64,000 nt of DNA from Termitomyces sp. T153. Taxonomy: Eukaryota; Basidiomycota; Agaricomycetes; Agaricales; Lyophyllaceae. The notes below the pieces were generated by a model. The model made no database searches and had not been told where the DNA came from. It saw only the letters and a program-made list of their open reading frames with translations. Of the stretch, positions 1-10,532 are shown in pieces. How positions within the stretch are numbered: position 1 is the first letter of the stretch; every line of letters begins with the position of its first letter. Both the position numbers and the translations under genes were made by a program. The stretch lies in the NCBI GenBank assembly GCA_018296165.2, contig JACKQL020000006.1, positions 1,302,001 through 1,366,000 on the forward strand, written 5' to 3'.

Positions 1-744
1 CCCACCAAAACTCCTACCATGCCCACCTCTTGCATTCCTCAATGTGTAGTGTGCCCTACCTCTAATGTTCCCCTCACCATCCCCTTTGCTTGGGACCTTT
101 CTCCTACTGATGGCCACACCCCATATTTCAAGTGTGCACTTGAACTCCCCAACTCTCTTGTGCCACATGTGGTTGGTCACCAGGGGCAGGGCCTTAAACA
201 AGCCCTCAACATCTCCAGCACCCATTTGGCAGCTTTTACAGTTAACTTGGTGGGAGGAGACTACTGGTTTGTCTCTATCTGGGGCTCTGATCAGCAGATT
301 GGAGAAGCCCTTGTGGTTATTGGAAAGTGGATAGCTAAGAAGCAAGTCCATGTACCATGGAAGCAATGCTCAGGCAATGTTGCACTGGCAGTTGCTGCAC
401 TGGCACCTTCAGGATCCACTGTGTTGTGCACCCCTACTTCTATCAGGCCAGGAGTGCCCTCTTCTAGCACTCCGGTGGTGGCATCTCAGACTGCTACCAT
501 GGTCCCTACCCCTTCCACCCAGCAACCCCTGTCTCTCCCTCTGGGCTTGCCAATGTTGAGCATTCACAAGGGGGCTACACCAGCTTCTCTGATAGACACA
601 ACTTCTCCCATGACCCTCTCTACTCTGGTGCCTGAAGCGTTGGCCCCAATAATACAATATGCCTTCAGACATTATTCCAGGGGGGCAGAACCAGCCATTG
701 CACATTGTAGTCAGCCATATCAGGGACAGGAAAGAGCATCTTAA
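1..744 (+). CDS. KH-like accessory ORF at the 3' end of retroelement D (5' end outside window)
   Basis: The frame is open from the first base of the window to a TAA at 742-744, so the Met at 19 need not be the start. Residues about 50-115 (counted from that Met) resemble a KH RNA-binding fold: a GHQGQG loop in the place of the usual GxxG, then a hydrophobic strand, a VSIWGSD turn and a helix IGEALVVIGKWIAKK. The rest is Ser/Thr/Pro-rich. A polypurine tract and a TG...CA LTR follow within 50 bases, so the ORF sits in the accessory position just upstream of the 3' LTR, in sense orientation. No protease, RT or integrase is visible because the element enters from outside. The KH reading rests on motif shape only. 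RNA binding, for instance of the element's own transcript, is inference. Confidence 0.55.
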   Translation, partial: PTKTPTMPTSCIPQCVVCPTSNVPLTIPFAWDLSPTDGHTPYFKCALELPNSLVPHVVGHQGQGLKQALNISSTHLAAFTVNLVGGDYWFVSIWGSDQQIGEALVVIGKWIAKKQVHVPWKQCSGNVALAVAALAPSGSTVLCTPTSIRPGVPSSSTPVVASQTATMVPTPSTQQPLSLPLGLPMLSIHKGATPASLIDTTSPMTLSTLVPEALAPIIQYAFRHYSRGAEPAIAHCSQPYQGQERAS

Positions 745-776
745 TGCTACAGCTGTTTGTTGGGTTGACAAACCTT

Positions 777-789
777 GAGGAGGGAGTGA
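777..789 (+). promoter_or_regulatory. Polypurine tract of element D
   Basis: The purine-rich run GAGGAGGGAGTGA directly precedes the LTR start TGTAAGGGG. This is where plus-strand DNA synthesis is primed in LTR retroelements, and it fixes the orientation of element D as plus. Confidence 0.6.
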
Positions 790-1266
790 TGTAAGGGGAT
801 GACCCCTTTATGGGCAACTTCAACTCTATCTGGCCTTAGTCACAGGTATAGCATCATCTCTAGCATATTTGACTGACCAGCCACCAAGCCCCTGCACTCT
901 CCAGACAGTATTAGTCAGCCCTTCATAGTCATTGAACTCTATTTCTCCTTTTGACGTATTGATAGTCATTACTGCTTAGCATACCTGGGCCACTTACCAC
1001 ACACAGCATTAGTCATAGTGTAGCCACAGATGTAGTATATAAGCCAATCACAAGGATAGAATCCTTCAACCAATCAATAGCAGCATTCTCTAGGTCTATT
1101 TAGTGCATCAACTGTGAAGCTCCATAGAATTGTCCAACTCTGTCTCCACTTAGCTTTGACCCTTGTCCACCACTTGCCTGTTTAAGTACTCACTTGCCAC
1201 TCACTTGTCTCTTAGCTTTCACACTGCATGGTAGGATTATCCCACACTGTTGAGTGTTCCCTCACA
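790..1266 (+). repeat. 3' LTR of element D
   Basis: This 477-bp segment starts TGTAAGGG and ends CCCTCACA, which are near-perfect terminal inverted repeats. A TATATAA box lies at 1036-1042. The base after its end (1267) lies inside a family A leader on the minus strand, so D appears to have inserted into element A5. The left target-site copy is outside the window. Confidence 0.65.
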
Positions 1267-1475
1267 GAGAGCCATTGTGTGGGGGTGTAACTAGAGCAGA
1301 GGGGACATTGGCATCAGATCTGCAACTCAATGTGCCTTGGCAAACTGGGCAAGACAAAACAAATCAGAGTGGGTCTCAGGCACAGGCTGACCATAGACAT
1401 TGAGAGTTCTGGCAGGAGTATATGCAGAGTTAATTGCAGACATCAAGACTGGGGTAAGGGAGAGTCTTGATATTA
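1267..1475 (-). pseudogene. Family A element A5: primer-binding site and start of Gag
   Basis: On the minus strand the LTR ends at 1476 and is followed at once by TAATATCAAGACT (plus-strand 1463-1475), the self-primer-binding site. An ATG 26 nt further on starts a Gag-like peptide beginning MSAINSAYTP and containing NVYGQPVPE, matching the Gag starts of A1 and A2 (DTYGRPLLE in A2). The copy is cut at 1267 by the LTR of element D. Confidence 0.6.
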
Positions 1476-2623
1476 TGTTAGGTTCTGCTGACCATAGGGG
1501 CTCAGCTACACTGGGTGAGTCCTTACTAGGTGGATGTGACATCCTGCACTGATAACCTGGCATTCAGAGATGGTCTGGACTTCAGATACTTGTGAGGGGA
1601 AGCTTGGGGAAATGGTTCAAGCAAGTCTGGGATGGTCCAGGGAAGTCTAAGACAAGGTATGGGGAAGGTTTGAACTTGAAGGAATGTCAGGCACAAGTCC
1701 AGAAGTGAGTACTGGAAGTGCAGAGCAAATGGAGGCTACACAAGTGATGGGAGTGGGGCCAGAGTTTAATGGAGGATCAATTGATGTTGATGGGTCTTGT
1801 GGCCAAGCAAATAGCAAGGTTCAGAGTTGATTTATGAAGGGTCAAGGTTTGTAATTGTAAGTGCAGGGTTTGTAATAGTGTTAAGGCTTAAGGGGCTTGA
1901 ACACAATAAAGGAAACAGAGTTGAACAAGACAAGACAGAGTTGAGGCAAGAGGGAGACAAGAATGAAAATAGATTCAAGTGGAGATACAAAAGGATAACA
2001 AGATGATAACAGAGATAGAGGCAAGACAAGACAGGGAGACTGAGAGAAGGGAAAACATGACATGAGACATGAAACACAAGAGACAAACAATCAGAACATA
2101 GGTAACATTAAGCAATATCAAGACTAGAGTACAGGATGCTACTCTACAACTTATACACTGACTGCTGGGACAGCTCTAGGGGTAGTGGGTCTGGCAGCAG
2201 GGCTTGTTGGGGTCATGCAGAGCCAGCAGGTGTCAGTTGTGATCAAGAGGTGGGCCATGGTGATATACTGATGGGATCATAATGGAATCAATTGGGGATG
2301 CAGGCCATCCTGGGGTCTTTGTGATGCTCCAGAGCTGGTCAGGTAAACCAGAGTGACAAACTGGTGATGTATGCTGGTGTCAGGAACAGTGGGGGAGGGT
2401 CCCAGGGGCTCAGGAGAGGCAGGGAAAGTGTCAAAGGCTGCAGGGAAGGTGTCAGAGTTAGCCAGGGGCCTGTCAGGATTTGCTGGAGAAGTGTTGGAGT
2501 TACCCAGAGTGGGTGCCATGGATGAATGAAGGTTGGGGGAGCTGAAGGGGGATTTAGGGGTGAACTCCAGGAAAGCAAGGTGGCTGAGAACAAGGTCCAG
2601 AGTTCTGGGAGCAGGTCATGACA
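1476..2623 (-). repeat. 5' LTR of family A element A5
   Basis: On the minus strand the segment runs from TGTCATGACC to AACCTAACA (1148 bp), matching the other family A LTRs here (TGTCACGACC to CCTGACA). The predicted transcript start AGTCTTGATATTG (plus 2113-2125, reverse strand) is complementary at 12 of 13 positions to the primer site at 1463-1475. ORFs inside the LTR are low-complexity and not conserved. Confidence 0.75.
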
Positions 2624-2969
2624 GTTCCCAGCTCCAGAGGATCCAATCCCTGGCCACTGCCTTAAGCCACCTCCACCACCAGTTCTGGTTGATGATGAGG
2701 AGGAGTATGAAGTGGAAGAAATTTTGGATAGCAGGATATTCCAAGGGAAGTTGCAGTTTAAGGTGAAATGGAAGGGATATGGCATTGAGGACATCTTTGG
2801 GAGCCACAGGCCAATGTACATGCACTTGCCATGGTCTGGAACTTCTACTGCAGGCATCCCAATGCCCCAAAAGCCATTAAAGGCATCTACCCTATTTCAG
2901 CAGCTGACCAGGCAATTTGTGACTTTTTCTATCCAGTACATTGAGACACTGCATGCTAAGGGGGGGTGA
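2624..2969 (+). pseudogene. Family E Ty3/gypsy integrase C-terminus with chromodomain
   Basis: The translation reads [13 protein letters not shown], then [12 protein letters not shown], the core of a chromodomain (histone-tail binding module of chromoviral integrases). After a frame shift near 2795, [14 protein letters not shown] supplies the expected C-terminal helix. A G-rich polypurine tract (2960-2967) and an LTR follow at once. The 5' side is lost where element A5 begins at 2624, so A5 probably inserted into this element. Confidence 0.75.
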
Positions 2970-3322
2970 TGTCAGAGAACCACTGTGGCTGGACCCCTGG
3001 ATTGTTTCTTTTATTCCAAGACAACCACTCATGGTAGGCCTCCCATTGTTGGGTCACATGACTAGGTCAGTATGTGCATGGCTGTGACCATGCATGTGTA
3101 AGTCATGTGATTTTTCTGTCCTACTGTACAGTTCTGTCTCATGAGTCTGAAGGCCTAGAGTGCAGCATCTGGCCTAAGGAGTTCCTCATGCTTGTTCTCT
3201 TTGGATCTTCCTTTGCTTGGTGTGTAGTTATACTTGTAGACACCATACAGTACCAAATAGACTTTGGATCTCCCTTTGCCAGTTGTGTGATTGAGCCACA
3301 GCCTCCAGAGGTTGCTCTTACA
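2970..3322 (+). repeat. 3' LTR of family E
   Basis: This 353-bp LTR begins TGTCAGAGAACC after the polypurine tract and ends CTCTTACA. The end CTCCAGAGGTTGCTCTTACA matches, with one or two changes, the LTR end next to the minus-strand family E element at 41639. An internal segment ATGCTTGTTCTCTTTGG corresponds to the transcript start of that second copy. Confidence 0.65.
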
Positions 3323-3949
3323 GTATGGGCCTGAAAACTCTGGTGGGATTTTGGGGCTAGAGGAGGGTGTTGAGGGTGAGGGGCAGGAGTGTTGGGGTTC
3401 ATGGTACCTGTTCCATGGGATGTTTGGGGGAAAGAAGCCAAGAGAAGGTGGGGAGCAGAGCTATATAAGAGGGTTTTGGAGATGGTGGTCAGTCTGTGGG
3501 GGGGAGGGAAAACTTGGAACACAAGTTGAGTTGGAAGAGAGATTTTGGGATGATGGTCAGTTTCTGGAAAAGTTGAGAGAATTTTGGGATGAGGGTCAGT
3601 TTGAGAGGAGATGGGGGGAACTTTGGGAACAATGATTGGTTTGCTTGGAGAGGAGGTTGTGGTCTTGGAGTAGTAGAGGTGTTGTACCATTCTCCTCTTC
3701 AAGGTCTCTTAAGAGGGGTTGTTGATGGGAGTTGGAGTTGGCTGAGGGGTTGGACTGGGCCATACTTCTCTTCAATGGAGGGTGTGTGGCAGGATTGGAG
3801 CAAGATTCCTGCTGCCAAGTGGGCATCCCCTGTCTCAAACAACATAGTCCATGCTTCTTCAGTCTATATTGGGGTTGGCTTCACATGGCCATGGAAGCCC
3901 CAGGATTAGTGGAGTGGTCCAGTGGAGCTGCATAATCATCAGGTTGACA
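3323..3949. other. Unassigned purine-rich stretch with TATA-like box and short repeats
   Basis: No recognisable protein. A TATATAAG box lies near 3462. Three imperfect copies of a TTTTGGGATGATGGTCAGTTT-like unit lie between about 3470 and 3610. It may be the remnant of an unidentified LTR or a deleted part of the adjoining family F element. Confidence 0.3.
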
Positions 3950-4199
3950 GGAATTTGAGGCTGTTAGATAGGCATATGGTGTCAACATGGTAGTGGAAGA
4001 TGAGGCCAAAGGGGGTTGAGTTTCTGTCAAAGAGTCAGAGTTCGACTGGATTTTTTAACTCATTTTTGGGAAGCACCAAGTCCATTCCAACAAAGGTTCT
4101 GGTGGTGCCATTATCAATGAGGGTGGCATAGGTCTTACCTGTTGACTAGAGCATGACATTGATTATGAAGGACTTGGAAGAGTTGGAATGGAGGCTTTC
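3950..4199 (-). pseudogene. Family F retropepsin remnant
   Basis: The minus-strand frame gives ATLIDNGTTRTFVGMDLVLP followed by a LFDRNSTPFG segment. This is the layout of a Ty3/gypsy aspartic protease, in which the catalytic D-S/T-G would sit at DNG (active-site residue 2 altered). It follows the Gag remnant in the expected order. It is truncated before any reverse transcriptase. Confidence 0.5.
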
Positions 4200-6337
4200 T
4201 AGGTCAGTTGAGTGTGTTGGGGGAAGTTTTTGTTTAGGACAGGGGCCAGTGTACATAGTAATGTAACCAGGGCCAAGAAGACATTGGAGTTGATTCTGTG
4301 ATTCAGTGCATCTTCAGGGTCTGGAGTCTCTTGTGGATGCATTTTGGGAGGGCCTTGTAGAGTTGGAATCATAAGGTATTGCAATTCAAGCCAGTCTCAT
4401 AGGCCTCCTTCTCAAACTGGACAACAAGTGCTGTGAAGTGTTCATTAGGGTCCATCTGGAGAGAGACTAGCCTTCACTTAGCCTCAGTCATGGTGTTGTA
4501 AATGCTGAACTTTTCCTGGATGAAGGCATCCTAGTTTGTGAACAGCAGGTGGTGGGGGTTGTAGTGTAGCAGAGTGGTGTAGTGGTTGAGCACAATACTC
4601 TGGAGGTACAAAGAGGCAAATGTGAAGTGGGCATGGTCCTTGTAAAAGGTGTATGGCTTCCTCTGAAAGGTATTGAGACATTGGACCAGGAAGGTGTGCC
4701 ACTCCTGAGGGTTTTTCCCACTGAATAGTTTCAGTTTTTGAATGTCCAGACACCCTTCATGTGCAAAAGCTGTGCAAAAGCTTCTTGAAACACTCCTGTC
4801 ATCTCTCCAATCATTCTTAGTAGGGCACCAGCATTGTAATAATGATAGTAATGATTGCTGGGCCCAGCCCTTCCTATGGGAATGCACCTATCACTGGTTC
4901 TCATCCTTCTAAGTAAGAGTCTGCCATCAGGAGGTCCTCCTCCTATCAGAGGTTCTTCCAGAGCTCCACCAGCAACAGGAGGCCATGGGGATGGGGCATT
5001 GTCTGCCTGGTGTTCTAGGGATCCTGGGGGAGGAAGGGTCAACAAATCATGTCTACCAGGGGGCTGCAGGAGGGAGGGGGGGGCAAAGGCCCAGATGAGG
5101 GGGTCAGTCCTGAGTAGCTTTGAGGCAGGCCTACTGTGGACCTCTGTCAACATAGCTTAGAGTGTGTTTGGAATGGGCATCAGTCTCATCTGGCAGTTGC
5201 AGGTTTTAAGGCAGGTCTTGGCCTTTTAGAGCAGTGGAGGGCTCCTCTGCAGGTTGAGACTGGGTGCAAAAGGTCATAGTACTTGGAGCTGCATTGGAAT
5301 AGGGGCACACCAAGAGACCTACTATGCAAGAAGCAGGCTGCTCAAACAAACTCCTCATAGAGTTGAGCTCACAGAACAGAATTGACATGACCTCTAGGTT
5401 GTTCCAGTGGCATTGTTCTGCATCTAGTACCAGTCTCTGATGGGTGGGGTTGACAGTGGTGGTTGGGTCCCTCTGCATGTGGAAGGAGACTACCATGTCA
5501 GCCAGATCTTTGAAACATCCTGGTGATGAGGAGACATGGATTTCCACTACCAGCTCTTGCAACTTGTTCTTCAGCAAAGTGTTTACTCAGAGAAGTGCAA
5601 TCATATGCATTGGGATGTTCCCATGCTTGTAGAGCTCATAGAATGTCAGGATCTGGTCAGCCCATACTTTGGTAATAGCTTCAGAAGTCAGTTGCCCTAG
5701 GTTCTTGAAAAGATTCTGAGTATGTTGGAAAAATTTGGCTTGTGAGAGCCAAAGTTCCTGCAGGACCTCATTGCAATGCTGTGTATGGGCTGTGAGTTGC
5801 TCCTTTTTCCAGAACAATTGATTCATGCTTACTCCAGACATGTTTTCTTGTTTTTTGGGTGTTAGGGGGCTGAGAGCAGTCAGAGCTGTTCCAGTTCCTT
5901 GGCAGGGGGACTGCAGTTCTCATGGGCACAAATGGGGGCTGGGACCCTCTGTTATCATCCTAGCATACACTGGAGCTGCTGTAAACAGGCCAGTACTTGC
6001 ATACAATAGAGCAGCCCAAGGAGCAGTTGGCTGCTCTTCCACATAGATCCACTAATTGGGGCCTTGTATGTTGGGAGGGGCCATAGAGTGCCAGCTAGAG
6101 TTGGGCCCCTGACTGATGGATAATCCTAGCAAAAGCTGAGGTTGGTCCATCAGCCAGGAATTGCTCAGAGTGGCATTTGTAAAGTCATCAGGGTGCAAGT
6201 AAGGGGGTTGGAGGCTTAGGGTAGTTGTAGTTGGGAGGTAATGGGGTGGGTGTATGGATTGACTGGTATAGTGGTTGTCAGCCAGTGATTTTGTGGGTAC
6301 ATGTAGTTAGAGATTGAGTATTCCAATGAATGGGGAG
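4200..6337 (-). pseudogene. Family F Gag (degenerate)
   Basis: Reading right to left, broken frames match the family A Gag of element A2 in order. An N-terminal helix region holds KVWADQILTFYELYKHGNIP (A2: EVWADQLLDFHKCYLQGNLP), around 5620-5800. Next come LVVEIHVSS near 5530 and NHYYHYYNAG near 4840. The capsid segment is LDIQKLKLFSGKNPQEWHTF and FLVQCLNTFQRKPYTF near 4620-4740. Sequence is well diverged from A2, so this is a sister family. Stops and frameshifts are frequent and CpG is almost absent. Confidence 0.7.
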
Positions 6338-6350
6338 AGTCTCAATATTA
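6338..6350 (-). promoter_or_regulatory. Self-primer-binding site of family F
   Basis: On the minus strand TAATATTGAGACT abuts the LTR end. Its reverse complement AGTCTCAATATT(A) recurs inside the LTR (plus 6663-6675, 12 of 13 positions complementary) where transcription should start. This matches the Tf1-type self-priming layout seen in family A. Confidence 0.65.
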
Positions 6351-6900
6351 TGTTAGGTCCAGCTGACCCAGGGGGCTCTCTCACTGCAGAGCAAGCAACC
6401 CACTAGTTGAAGGACTGCAATGAGCATCAGAGTTTGATGGGAGTCAAACAGACAATCTGGGAGTCTGGAGTTGGCAATAGTGCCAAGTTCAGAGACAAAG
6501 TCAGAGGACTTAGGAATTGAGCTGGAGTTTTGTTAGGAGTAGGGTTAATGATGAAGTTGTATTTAGTGTAGTGTAGTTTATGAGATGAGAAAAGTTGGAA
6601 TTAAGTGCTGGGAAACAGATAATTCTGGGAAACTAAGGCTGGGAAATGTACAAAGACTTAGGAAATATTGAGACTAAGTGACTGACTACAGGGGTTACTA
6701 AGGTTGGTGGTGTTGCTGGAGGACCTTGAGTAGAATGTGGGATGGGTTCAAGAGTTTTGTGCAGCAAGTCTGGGGTGTTCTGCCTAAACAGGGAAGGCTA
6801 CTGATGCAGAATTAATAAGCTGATAATGAGCTGATGGTGGGGTTTGATTGTGGGGTCAGGATGATTAGATGGGGTGTTTGTCAAGGCTGAGCAAGGGCAG
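6351..6900 (-). repeat. LTR of family F (outer end not resolved)
   Basis: The inner end (minus strand ...GGACCTAACA) is clear from the adjoining primer site and its likeness to family A LTR ends. The distal end is not resolved. The TATA region present in family A LTRs upstream of the transcript start is missing here: the TAGTCAGT motif is followed almost directly by the R start. This LTR has therefore probably lost its promoter. Confidence 0.45.
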
Positions 6901-6944
6901 AGCAAGGGATTGCCATAAAAAAAGGGGGTTGGGATGATTTGAAC

Positions 6945-8720
6945 CATTTGTACAACCAATCCTTGGAGCATAAGATGGGTGAAGCCCTTGCTAAGCTAAT
7001 GGAGAGTGAGCTCAAGTACTTGAATAGAAGTCAATTGACATGAAGGTTATTGAACTTGCCAGAGATGATGACAGAGATGAAAGACAGGCTTGCTGTCTCA
7101 TTCAAGAGAAATATCCCTGGCTTCTCATATCTGCTTGCTGGGGCCACCAGGTATGTTTGAGTACATTCAGGGATAAGTACCAAATTCTAAAACCTCTACA
7201 GATTCCACTAATCCTTGCTGATTATAAAAAGGCAAATCCCATTGTTTCAACAGTAATAGATGAGTCTACAGAGGTTGTAAATGGTTTGAAAATCATTTAT
7301 ATACTCTGAGAATGTTCAATAGAAAGCAACAGGATATCATAAGCACATCCTTGCTCTTATCATTCCTGTTGTATCACACTAGATGGCATTCTGCTGTTTA
7401 AACAAACCACTTATTGTGACAGCTTCAAAATATTGTGAGGAAATTATAGAAATGGTTTGTCCCAAAACTAAAAGTAAACAGAAGACATGCAAGATCTTGC
7501 TTGCATTAGAAATGATGCTTGGTGGAACAAGGTTGTTATGTCTGTTGATGTCATTCAAGCTTTTTTGTTTTTGATTTTATTGCAAAAATGGAATCAAAAC
7601 TCACATTGAACCACTAGCTATTGCTGTAAATGTGGCTCAGGCTACCAATACCCATTGTAACCACATTGTGCTCATACTCAGTAACTTCTTTTGAGTATAC
7701 ACTGATGTCTGAATACATGATCATATCTCTCAATGCCATTGATGAAGATGCATCCCATCCTGTGACTGATGTGACTGAAATTCTAGAAAGCATTGAGAAG
7801 CAATGGCTAAAATGTGATCAAGATCTATATCTTGCCTGTTCTTGGCTTAATCCATTCATTGACCCTTGTTTCTGAAATGACAAAGCTCTCTCTATTGCTG
7901 TTCTCTTTTTTTGGAATAGTCAAATGGCTCTACACATCAGTCTTTTCAGGCTCAGACCAGGAAGATCATTTGCAAAGCCTGATTCAATAGGCCTATGATG
8001 ACCATAACCATGAAGGAATGTTTTTGGAGCACAATTGGCCCTGGGAAACACTCAAAAGTGGAATGAAAAATCAGGTCCAGCACTGACTCAATTTATTATA
8101 TTGTATCTGAGAATCAATAGGATGGGTCAATCAATCCCATTGGTATTTGGAAGATCATGTATAAGAGCTGCCCACTTGTCAAGTCAGCAATTCTGATCTT
8201 CAGTTTCATGCCAAACTCTGCATCTGCCTAGTGTCTGTCTCAAGCTCAAGTGACATCAAAACCAGGAAATGCAGCTGCCTTGCAGTCAAAAAGCTTTGTG
8301 ACACTGCCTTCATAAAGGGTCATCTCTGTAGACAGCATGCAGCAAGTGGTATAGCATTACATTGATTCAAATGGCAATTTGGCATAAAGCCTAGCACTGA
8401 TAACACCAAGATCCCATCAGGGTCTGGCAGCCTCGAAGACAAAGACATTCTCTGTGATGTTGATGCACAAGCTGATGCTGGAGATGAAAGCAATAATGAT
8501 GATTGGGAGATTGATTCAGAACAGCCTTTCCACAGGGGATCTCTCCATATAGCTGCAAACATATCCCAGAACTCTTTTGCTGGCAGCTTGGAGACACCTG
8601 CAGGAAGTGCCTCAGAGCCAATTGAAGGCTCAAATGACAAGTAGACAGCTTAGGTAGATGATTTTGTTATTTTTGATGGAAAAGACCCTACTGACCTTTG
8701 CATCACAAAACAAGATAGTT
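6945..8720 (+). pseudogene. hAT-type DNA transposase remnant
   Basis: Translation near 7080-7300 gives KYPWLLISACWGHQ then, after a 51-nt intron (7151-7201, GTATGT...CTACAG), LILADYKKANPIVSTVIDES. This matches the CWAHQ-NL-x-x-GDY block typical of fungal hAT transposases. Downstream, INPIGIWKIMYKSCPLVKSA and FSFMPNSAS near 8125-8220 resemble the C-terminal dimerisation block, followed by an acidic tail (ADAGDESNNDDWEID, about 8475-8515). Many stops and frameshifts break it. Terminal inverted repeats were not identified. Confidence 0.6.
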
Positions 8721-9189
8721 TGATGTAAGAAATGTTTTCTCTCAGCAAAGCATGTGGTGATGGGTTGAGATCAGAACTCCAGAGTGATAATACACATACA
8801 CTGCCTCACTTCACTCGGACGTTTATATAAGTGTGTGAGGGTGCTTATGTGAGCCTAACCCTTGGCCCTGATCAGGGCCAAGGTCTGATCTAGTCTGCTT
8901 GTCTAATTATTACTCGGCCATCAGCATCTTTAAGTTTCCGACATTGACGACACTTCCCACACCACACATAATCCGCTGCCAGGAAAGACCTCGATCTATC
9001 CTAGATCTCGTAACCATCATCCCGCTGAGTAGTGAGTGCTTCATCTTGACAGCCACCGATATCTACCTCCTCAAAATGTTCTATCCACATCATATCTGTG
9101 TCAAAAACTTTGATGATCTGAATTACAAATCCAAACATTGTATTCTACTTAAATAAATGTTGTCCTGGTCCTCAGTGAAATCCCACATT
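8721..9189 (+). promoter_or_regulatory. Upstream region of the membrane-protein gene, with palindrome and TATA-like box
   Basis: CpG dinucleotides reappear from about 8815, marking the change from decayed repeat to low-copy DNA. A TTTATATAAG box lies at 8822-8831, about 360 bases upstream of the start codon, and may be the promoter if the 5' UTR is long or spliced. A 24-bp perfect palindrome sits at 8860-8883. No other coding segment is convincing. Confidence 0.35.
8860..8883. repeat. 24-bp perfect palindrome
   Basis: The left arm is CCTTGGCCCTGA and the right arm its exact reverse complement, with no spacer. It lies between the hAT remnant and the host gene. It could be a dimeric-factor site, a hairpin, or the scar of a transposon end. 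Confidence 0.8.
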
Positions 9190-10532
9190 ATGGCTTTCAA
9201 CCTCTCAGAGATACAAGCTCAACAACTGAACCCATTGACCCCGATGGCTTTCTTGTCCCCACGTGTCGGGTATCAAGCAACAATTTCTGCATATGTGATG
9301 GTGGGGTCCCTCGCTGTGAGTTTTTCTTCTACAGATAACGGGTGTCCCTGATTCAGTTCCGGCCTTGGCATGTAGGCCTTGATCTGGGATGTTCTGAGCC
9401 ATGTCGACAGCGATTTTAAACTGCTGTTCAGACAGAAAATTGGTATTCCAACTGTAGTATATTTTCTTTCCAGGTATACATTTCTACCTGACCACAACTT
9501 TTATCTTTGTGATGCTGATGGATTTTTCTTACAGAGCCAGCGTTCTGGTTTACGTTTCTCTGAACGTCATCTATATAAGTGAGCCAACAATCACTCGTCA
9601 TGTTCCTTGTTGTTCACAGTATTGTAGCTGCGGCATTGCCAAATTGCCAACTGATAGAGAGAACTATCTGTATCTTGTACCACATCACATTCTCCTCGAC
9701 AGCCTTCCTCTTCTTCCTTCGTGTACGCGCAGTCTTCAACAAAAACAAATTCATTGTGGCGTTCTTCGCAATGCTGTGGCTAGGGGTTCTCGGTGGCTCT
9801 TTAACCGTTGCCACTGTCTCTAATGGATTCCACCTTGGACCTACTCGTCACTGTATCAGCACAGAATTCAAACCGTACGCAAGTGCGGCTCCAATCGCTT
9901 TCACAGTCAACGACACCTTTGTGTTCTTCGCTATTTCGTGGCGGCTTTTGTCAAGCGGGACTCTTCGTTGCGAAAAACTGGACATGAAATCTTTAGTGCT
10001 AGGTAAATATCTTCCCGCATTTTCAAGATCTCTACTTCAAGACGGTCAAGTCTATTATCTGTAAGTATACTTTCAAGTTCAAGTTTATGTTCTCAATGCT
10101 TATTCAACTTGATTTGGTTGTACTTAAACCGGACTCAGGGTATCAGTAACCAGTAATCTAGTGGACGTAGTCGTTACATGGGTGGGAGCTGTTCCCTATC
10201 GTCTCATGTTCGCAATTTTCAACATTACATTGACGAATATGATGGCGTGCCGAGTTTTTCGCCACACCAGGTTCGGTAAGTTCAGAGAAGAAACGATCTC
10301 TACGCGATGGCCGGCAGCTCAGCTTGGGAATCTCGACCCTGAAGCTGGGAACGGGGGTGTGAGGTCTTCACTCCGTTTTGTGTCTTTCCGAAGTACCGAG
10401 AATGGAACCGGCAATTCGGATGCCGATTCGTGCGAGAATGCCGTTGATACAATGATAATAGGTGGAGCTGAGAAGATGGCCGATAGCACCACGATCTCAG
10501 CGGAACCGGGAAGGAAAAGCGCTCTCCTTTAA
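9190..10532 (+). CDS. Seven-helix-type integral membrane protein, five exons
   Basis: Spliced from 9190-9315, 9376-9473, 9535-9578, 9628-10060 and 10139-10532, the frame is open for 364 residues. Introns begin GTGAGT, GTATAC, GTGAGC and GTAAGT and end in AG. Hydrophobic segments fall near residues 27-50, 64-90, 101-121, 126-146, 170-192, 236-256 and 258-278. Motifs such as IPTVVYFLSR, FLFFLRVRAVFNKNKF, GPTRHC and TLTNMMACRVFRHTRFG match a large Agaricomycete family of putative plasma-membrane proteins (DUF6533-like N-terminus). The third acceptor (TTGTAG at 9622-9627) was chosen because it alone keeps the frame and the family spacing. Function is unknown in the family. No inactivating change was seen, and CpG is retained, unlike the flanking repeats. 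Confidence 0.8.

Noticed and set aside
8899..9156. 85-codon ORF upstream of the membrane-protein gene as a separate gene or extra exon
   Set aside because: No motif, no splice signals linking it in frame to 9190, and the family's usual N-terminus is already encoded from 9190.
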